DNA from: Oscillospiraceae bacterium
GTDB taxonomy: Bacteria > Bacillota_A > Clostridia > Oscillospirales > Ruminococcaceae
DNA: 9,381 nucleotides
Direction of reading: 5' to 3'
NCBI GenBank assembly: GCA_018109965.1
Contig: JAGBFE010000406.1
Span: 1-9,381, forward strand
Every line of letters starts with the position of its first letter. Position 1 is the first letter of the stretch. The position numbers and the translations under genes were made by a program. The notes under the pieces are model-generated. The model searched no databases and was not told the DNA's origin. It saw only the letters and a list, made by a program, of their open reading frames with translations. This document shows, piece by piece, positions 5,862-9,381 of this stretch.

Positions 5862-6233
5862 CTATTCCACTCCGTAGGGCCAGGTTGTTATGCCGCCTAT
5901 TTCATAAATATTGGTGTAACCAAGCTTTGCAAGTGCTGCCGAAGCTTTTTTGCTGCGGTTGCCGCTGCGGCAGTAAACAAGCACAGTGGTGTCCTTTGAC
6001 GGAATAACCTTTGACGCTGTATCTGCATTTATTGTTCCAACCGGAAGCAGCACTGCACCGCCGATATGACCTGTGCTGTACTCATCCTGTTCCCTTACAT
6101 CCAGCACCAGCACATTACCGCTGTCCATCATCTGTTTTGCTTCCTGCTGTGAAATGCTTTTGTAGCCGCCGCGGCTGCGTGACAGCAAAAATAACGCTGC
6201 AACCACTGCTATTATCAGACCTGTATACTTCAT
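5862..6233 (-). CDS. Membrane-anchored single-domain rhodanese (sulfurtransferase)
   Basis: A 123-residue protein with one N-terminal hydrophobic segment (about 4-19), followed by SRSRGG and a rhodanese domain. The active-site loop CRSGNRS has Cys88 as the persulfide-forming residue; LVLDVREQDEY (42-52) and GHIGGA (55-60) are the usual domain motifs, and GGITTWP lies near the end. Such proteins move sulfane sulfur between thiols; an N-terminal anchor suggests action at the membrane, probably on the outer face. I chose the ATG at 6233 because it has GGAG eight bases upstream and lies one base after the bcp stop. The longer open frame to 6311 only reads through bcp. It sits between bcp and yaaA in one operon. 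Confidence 0.88.
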   Translation of the reverse strand: MKYTGLIIAVVAALFLLSRSRGGYKSISQQEAKQMMDSGNVLVLDVREQDEYSTGHIGGAVLLPVGTINADTASKVIPSKDTTVLVYCRSGNRSKKASAALAKLGYTNIYEIGGITTWPYGVE

Positions 6234-6234
6234 A

Positions 6235-6699
6235 CTATTCTCCTTCTGTAAGATATCCCAGTATTTCCGCTGCGTTTGTGTCGGGTTTTGCCTTTGGCAT
6301 AACCTTTTCAATCACGCCGTTTTCGTCAATTATATATGTTGTGCGCACAACACCCATGCTCACCTTGCCGTACAGCTTTTTCTCCTGCCATACATCGTAG
6401 GCTTTGATAGCAGTCAGTTCGGTATCGGACAAAATGATAAACGGCAGGTCATATTTCTGTGCAAATTTAAGGTGGCTTGCGGCAGAGTCCTTACTGATGC
6501 CGATAACTGCCACATCAAGCGCTTTGAATTTTTCAAAGTTTGCGGCAAAGGCACAGGCCTGTTTTGTGCAGCCGGGGGTGTTGTCCTTGGGATAAAAATA
6601 AACCACAGTTCTTTTGCCTTTGAAATCTTCAAGACTTACCATATTGCCGTCCTTGTCGGGCAATGTGAATGACGGTGCTTTTGTACCTTTTTCAAGCAT
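6235..6699 (-). CDS. bcp: Thiol peroxidase, PrxQ/Bcp type peroxiredoxin
   Basis: A 154-residue peroxiredoxin that reduces hydrogen peroxide and organic peroxides using thioredoxin-like donors. The active site PGCTKQAC has peroxidatic Cys44 and the nearby resolving Cys49 typical of the two-Cys Bcp group, with Thr41 and Pro42 in front and Arg119 in the conserved GVVRTTYIID stretch. AGGAG lies seven bases before the ATG. It is the first gene of the bcp - rhodanese - yaaA cluster. No good promoter was found just upstream, so transcription may start ahead of the 83-aa protein gene at 7009, although 58 bases separate them. Confidence 0.95.
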   Translation of the reverse strand: MLEKGTKAPSFTLPDKDGNMVSLEDFKGKRTVVYFYPKDNTPGCTKQACAFAANFEKFKALDVAVIGISKDSAASHLKFAQKYDLPFIILSDTELTAIKAYDVWQEKKLYGKVSMGVVRTTYIIDENGVIEKVMPKAKPDTNAAEILGYLTEGE

Positions 6700-6757
6700 A
6701 GTTTATCTCCTTTTGTATAACCATTTGTCAAGTCATATGTGCTGATGCCGTGGGGTA

Positions 6758-7009
6758 TCAGCTTTTTCTTTTTCTGTTTATAATTTTAACCGCAACTGCC
6801 GCAAAAAGCAGTAACACAGTCACAAAAACTGCCACAGTTGCATTTGTTGCACTTTCGATAAGCTTGAACACAACAAAAACCGCCAGTGCCGCCACCAGTG
6901 CCCAAAGGCAGCCCGCGCGGGACTTGCTGCTGGAATAACAGCTTTTGCAGAAATCCTCTGACTGTGCTGTGTACAAATCCTTGTTGTAATCGTTGTTGTA
7001 GTTGTCCAT
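6758..7009 (-). CDS. Small two-TM membrane protein of unknown function
   Basis: An 83-residue protein. A hydrophilic Asn/Tyr/Asp-rich head (1-17, MDNYNNDYNKDLY) is followed by a C-K-S-C pair at about 21-24 and a Ser-rich stretch. Two hydrophobic helices (about 33-52 and 58-77) follow, ending in a KIINRKRKS basic tail. I chose the ATG at 7009 (GGTGA five bases upstream) over the in-frame GTG at 7018. A clear promoter lies at 7039-7067. I do not recognise the family. The Cys pair could bind a metal or form a disulfide. It precedes the peroxide-stress cluster on the same strand and may be its first gene; that is inference. Confidence 0.65.
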   Translation of the reverse strand: MDNYNNDYNKDLYTAQSEDFCKSCYSSSKSRAGCLWALVAALAVFVVFKLIESATNATVAVFVTVLLLFAAVAVKIINRKRKS

Positions 7010-7038
7010 AAAATTCACCCTGTATTTTTATTACAATC

Positions 7039-7068
7039 ATTTTATATCAAACAGCAGCATATTGCAAA
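7039..7068 (-). promoter_or_regulatory. Promoter of the two-TM gene (copy 1 of a duplicated element)
   Basis: On the minus strand TTGCAA (7067-7062) and TAAAAT (7044-7039) are separated by 17 bases, 30 bases before the ATG. The 30-base block equals the one at 7799-7828 at 25 positions: all differences are in a six-base spacer core. Confidence 0.65.
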
Positions 7069-7215
7069 CGTGCAGTGTGATATCTGCACAGATAAAAACC
7101 GTGATTATATTGAACAACACTGCAGACTGAACACATCTGCTGCTATGCCACATAACATTTATCTTATCAGAAAAATTGTTTTATTTTGCCCGCCCTGCTC
7201 ACTGTGCAATTATAC

Positions 7216-7248
7216 AAAAACCGACAGGATAAACAATCCCGTCGGTTT
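7216..7248 (-). terminator. Terminator of the thioesterase gene
   Basis: A 13-position stem (7218-7230 with 7236-7248) has one A-C mismatch and a 5-base loop. It begins seven bases past the stop codon at 7256 and reads into TTTTT on the minus strand (7220-7216). The remaining DNA between 7069 and 7215 shows no gene. Confidence 0.85.
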
Positions 7249-7255
7249 AAAACAA

Positions 7256-7756
7256 CTATTCATCACAGAATTTATCTGGCAGCTGGTCATAGCCCATGGC
7301 TTTCAGCGCATCGGCAATGGTCTGTCTGCCCTGCAGCACCAGCAGCTTTGAGGTGCCGTGAGCCACAACGCGGTCGTTTTCGTCTTTTATAACCGCTTCG
7401 CAAAGGCACACACTGCGCCCCTCCTTGATTGCTGTGGCATGGACAGTCAGTTTGCCTTCCTTTGCCATTGCAAGGTCGGTCACCGACACATCAAGGGTGG
7501 TAAAGCCTGCATTTTCAGGCTGATGATAGTACCCCGCCCAGTAGGTTGCACTGTCGATAAGTGCCGCATTTACACCCCCGTGCACCGAGCCAAAAGGATT
7601 GTAGTGCTTGTTTTTGTCAATTTCCATTTCCATTCTGGCGTAGCCCGGGGCAATATCTACCAGTTTCATGCCCATATGGGACCAGAACGGGCTTTGATTG
7701 ACCAGTTCCATAAGCTGTTCTATATGCTGTTTGTTAACCTTTTTGCCTTTTTCCAT
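7256..7756 (-). CDS. PaaI-type hotdog thioesterase
   Basis: A 166-residue single hotdog-fold protein. The signature NPFGSVHGGVNAALID (53-68) holds the His59-Gly-Gly motif and Asp68 of the PaaI/YbgC-like acyl-CoA thioesterase group. A helix-rich N-terminus (residues 1-25) and a short C-terminal extension (about 145-166) flank the core. Such enzymes usually act as homotetramers, cleaving acyl- or aryl-CoA thioesters; the substrate cannot be told here. GGAG lies six bases before the ATG at 7756. It is a single-gene unit with its own promoter and terminator. Confidence 0.88.
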   Translation of the reverse strand: MEKGKKVNKQHIEQLMELVNQSPFWSHMGMKLVDIAPGYARMEMEIDKNKHYNPFGSVHGGVNAALIDSATYWAGYYHQPENAGFTTLDVSVTDLAMAKEGKLTVHATAIKEGRSVCLCEAVIKDENDRVVAHGTSKLLVLQGRQTIADALKAMGYDQLPDKFCDE

Positions 7757-7798
7757 TTTTATCTCCGCTGTTTGTAATGTAGTTTATCTGTTATATAT

Positions 7799-7828
7799 AT
7801 TTTATATCAAACTGACATATATTGCAAA
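7799..7828 (-). promoter_or_regulatory. Promoter of the thioesterase gene (copy 2 of the duplicated element)
   Basis: On the minus strand TTGCAA (7827-7822) and TAAAAT (7804-7799) have a 17-base spacer, 43 bases before the ATG. Just upstream of the -35 region a GCAAATTTGC palindrome (7824-7833) overlaps the element; copy 1 has a partial form of it, GCAAACGTGC. Confidence 0.65.
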
Positions 7829-8019
7829 TTTGCGCCATAATAATCTGCAGATATCTGCGGCAAATTCAGATTGCAGTCCATAAGTTCTGCATCTTCACAG
7901 CAAAACAAAGGTCTTTCATAAATACACTGATTGTATAGCCACATCATATACCCACGGCCCGTCTGCGCAGCACAAAGCGTACCGGCAAAACACAACTCCA
8001 CACTGTAACCGCAAAATAC

Positions 8020-8061
8020 AACTGCCCCAACCATACTGTAAAAGTGTTGGTCGGGGCAGTT
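8020..8061 (-). terminator. Probable terminator of the E2-like gene
   Basis: AACTGCCCC (8020-8028) pairs with GGGGCAGTT (8053-8061); one A-C mismatch follows, then ACCA with TGGT and a loop of about 14 bases. It lies 26 bases past the stop at 8088. The T tract is interrupted on the minus strand (GTATTTTG) but clean on the + strand (GTTTTTA), so direction is less certain than for the others. Confidence 0.6.
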
Positions 8062-8087
8062 TTTATTCAATTGTCATCTGATGCTGA

Positions 8088-8948
8088 TTATTCAAAATCT
8101 TCAATTTTTTTATCCAATGGCTTTTCCAGCACAGCAGGGTTTTTCATAATTCTGCGCATCATACGCAAGCTGTTTGCAAAGTAAAGCCCGTCGCAGAATC
8201 TTTCGTCCGAAACAAGACCAAAGCCCATATGTTTTTCCTGCACAATTTCACCGTTTTTGACAACAGGAATTTTCTTTTCCTTGCCCATTGCAAAAAACAG
8301 ACCTGTGGTGCCAAAGTTGTATGTATGATGATAGATATGGTTGATGCCAAGGCTTTTGAGGTTTGTAACAAAAAATGATGTGTGCATCGGGCTTAAATCA
8401 ATGATAGCTTTTGGCATAAGATTGTGTTTGTCCATCCATAAAAGGGTGTTGACCACAAATTTGATAAGAAAACCCGGAATTCTGTGCATCAGTGTGCGCA
8501 GCAGTTTGTCGGTATCGTTTTCTTCGGTGCGCTGCACAGTTTCCTTTGCAATGCGGTCGTTGAGTTTTTGTGCAATTTCGGTGATGGTTTCGGTGCCTTC
8601 AAAACACATTTTTATTGTTGTACCCTCTGAATCGTTTCTCAAAGTCGGATGCACAACAAAGCTCACCCAGATTTTTGGGCGGGCATAAATTCTGCCGTTC
8701 ATACAAAAGCGGTTAAGCTGTGGGCGCAGTGCAATAAGGCGCACAATTGCCGCAATAAGAATGTGCATATAGCCAAGCTTTAAACCTTCAGCTTCCTTTT
8801 CCTTTATATAGGCATCCCACGGTTCGCAGTTAAAGGTATCTTCGTACATATTCATACTGTCACTGCGTTCCTTCATAATGTACGGCATTATCATCTGCAT
8901 AGGCTCAAGATTTTTTATTCTTCTGCCGTCAGATCTTTTTCCAAACAT
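8088..8948 (-). CDS. Stand-alone 2-oxoacid dehydrogenase E2-type acyltransferase domain, His missing
   Basis: A 286-residue protein resembling the CAT-fold catalytic domain of dihydrolipoamide acyltransferases. Residues 55-140 match the N-terminal half (LKLGYMHILIAAIVRLIALRPQLNRF, VSFVVHPTLR). Residues 185-222 match the SFFVTNLKSLGI...GTTGLFFAMGK core block. There is no lipoyl or E1/E3-binding domain, and no dehydrogenase subunits lie nearby, so it is not part of a normal complex here. The HxxxDG active-site motif reads E249-R-F-C-D253-G254, with Glu in place of the catalytic His, while the Asp-Gly is kept. An unusual or lost transferase activity is likely. AGGAG seven bases before the ATG gives a good ribosome binding site; the promoter is at 9000-9028. 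Confidence 0.78.
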   Translation of the reverse strand: MFGKRSDGRRIKNLEPMQMIMPYIMKERSDSMNMYEDTFNCEPWDAYIKEKEAEGLKLGYMHILIAAIVRLIALRPQLNRFCMNGRIYARPKIWVSFVVHPTLRNDSEGTTIKMCFEGTETITEIAQKLNDRIAKETVQRTEENDTDKLLRTLMHRIPGFLIKFVVNTLLWMDKHNLMPKAIIDLSPMHTSFFVTNLKSLGINHIYHHTYNFGTTGLFFAMGKEKKIPVVKNGEIVQEKHMGFGLVSDERFCDGLYFANSLRMMRRIMKNPAVLEKPLDKKIEDFE

Positions 8949-8991
8949 ACTTTTTCTCCTTACTTCAAAATCAGGATTTTTACACTTCTTC

Positions 8992-9018
8992 TTTCACACA
9001 TTATACACAATTGTGAAA
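8992..9018. promoter_or_regulatory. Dyad over the -10 of the E2-like gene
   Basis: TTTCACA-N13-TGTGAAA (8992-8998 with 9012-9018) encloses the -10 box at 9000-9005. A perfect CACAATTGTG palindrome (9006-9015) lies within it. This is the usual position of a repressor operator; the regulator is unknown. Confidence 0.45.
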
Positions 9019-9028
9019 AGCTGTACAA
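9000..9028 (-). promoter_or_regulatory. Promoter of the E2-like gene
   Basis: A perfect TATAAT on the minus strand (9005-9000) lies 17 bases from TTGTAC (9028-9023), about 50 bases before the ATG at 8948. The -35 is a 3-of-6 match. Confidence 0.6.
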
Positions 9029-9133
9029 GTTTGGTTTCGTCAGCGCAGATATGGCAGAGTTTTTTTCTGAAATTATATGCCGCCATTCCTTTAACAATAC
9101 TTGTATAACTTTTAAAAAACTGTGATATTGTCA

Positions 9134-9162
9134 CTGAAAATGTTCATAATAACATATATAAT
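9134..9162 (+). promoter_or_regulatory. Promoter of the rubredoxin gene
   Basis: CTGAAA (9134-9139) and a perfect TATAAT (9157-9162) are 17 bases apart, 40 bases before the ATG. A GTGA-N5-TCAC dyad (9122-9134) abuts the -35. Confidence 0.6.
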
Positions 9163-9201
9163 AAAACCATAAAGAAAAACAAACTACGGAGGTTACTTGT
9201 T

Positions 9202-9357
9202 ATGAAATATAAATGTGATGTATGCGGCTGGGAATATGACGAAGCAGTTGGTTACCCTGAAGGTGGCATTGCTCCCGGCACAAAATGGGAAGACATCCCT
9301 GAAGATTTTGAATGCCCACTTTGCGGTGTAGGCAAAGATATGTTCAGCGAAGGCTGA
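9202..9357 (+). CDS. Rubredoxin
   Basis: A 51-residue one-iron electron carrier. Two Cys pairs, C5-x2-C8-Gly and C38-Pro-x-C41-Gly, bind the single Fe. The conserved Tyr11, the [21 protein letters not shown] stretch (22-42) and the Trp29 are all as in typical clostridial rubredoxins, and the length is standard. It acts in the cytoplasm, passing single electrons to partners such as rubrerythrins, flavodiiron proteins or superoxide reductases in anaerobes. GGAGG lies nine bases before the ATG. Codon use is biased as in a well expressed gene. The next bases run to the window end, so any following gene or terminator is not seen. Confidence 0.96.
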   Translation: MKYKCDVCGWEYDEAVGYPEGGIAPGTKWEDIPEDFECPLCGVGKDMFSEG

Positions 9358-9381
9358 TTTTTTGACAGTTAATTTAGTTTC

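Larger units (their letters stand above)
7757..8087. other. 331-base intergenic region
   Basis: This gap contains the thioesterase ribosome binding site and promoter (7763-7828) and the hairpin at 8020-8061. From about 7834 to 8019 I see no supported gene or RNA. A Cys-rich 87-codon frame here has only a TTG start, no ribosome binding site and begins in the hairpin. Confidence 0.55.

Noticed and set aside
6702..6731. TTGACA on the minus strand just before bcp
   Set aside because: The only -10-like match (GATAAA) overlaps the ribosome binding site and would start transcription at about the ATG.
6741..6762. GCTGATGCC/GGTATCAGC hairpin with a T-rich tract
   Set aside because: The T tract is on the + strand, where no gene reads toward it; it is the RKRKS codons of the minus-strand two-TM gene. 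On the minus strand no T tract follows, so I do not call a terminator.
7807..8070. Cys-rich 87-codon minus-strand frame
   Set aside because: It has only a TTG start, no ribosome binding site, begins inside the hairpin at 8020-8061 and ends in the thioesterase promoter.
9143..9163. PerR-like box near the rubredoxin -10
   Set aside because: Only loose AT-rich similarity to the 7-1-7 PerR box; several key positions do not match.

Overview
The window reads as chromosomal DNA of a Gram-positive anaerobe, most likely a clostridial (Bacillota, Oscillospirales-like) gut bacterium. The evidence is strong AGGAGG-type ribosome binding sites, mid-range GC with AT-rich intergenic DNA, a rubredoxin, a Fe-S protein of the epoxyqueuosine-reductase type, a Gate-domain membrane protein of a kind found in clostridia, and a PrxQ/Bcp peroxidase. 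The genus assignment is only an inference. No rRNA, tRNA, CRISPR array, transposase or phage gene was seen.

Left part (1-3510, mostly + strand). A Y-family DNA polymerase (DinB/Pol IV, 264-1484) is followed by a short QueG-like 4Fe-4S protein (1572-2231) and a polytopic Gate-domain membrane protein (2302-3453) with a strong terminator. At the left edge, bases 1-33 on the minus strand encode a start whose first eleven residues end in NLRHIF, exactly as in the DinB N-terminus. The last 18 bases are identical in inverted orientation, so a second DinB-like gene probably runs divergently off the window. The 230-bp interval between the two starts is packed with palindromes and hairpins.

Middle part (3589-7756, all minus strand). 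This holds a small, divergent chorismate-mutase-fold protein; an OmpR/PhoB-type response regulator with no kinase beside it; a tight three-gene cluster bcp - membrane-anchored rhodanese - yaaA (1-nt and 0-nt gaps) that looks like a peroxide/thiol-stress operon; an 83-aa two-TM protein; and a PaaI-type hotdog thioesterase. The last two genes have near-identical promoter elements (same -35, spacer edges and -10).

Right part (8088-9381). A stand-alone E2-type acyltransferase-fold protein without its catalytic His (minus strand) is divergent from a rubredoxin (+ strand, 51 aa). The region between them holds two recognisable promoters and a dyad-rich possible operator, part of which resembles a Rex site.

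The strongest items for a second look are the head-to-head DinB pair flanked by inverted repeats, the duplicated promoter element, and three enzyme-fold proteins (chorismate mutase, E2 acyltransferase, QueG-like) in which residues needed for the classical reaction appear to be replaced. All alignments were done by eye from memory of the families; no search was run.
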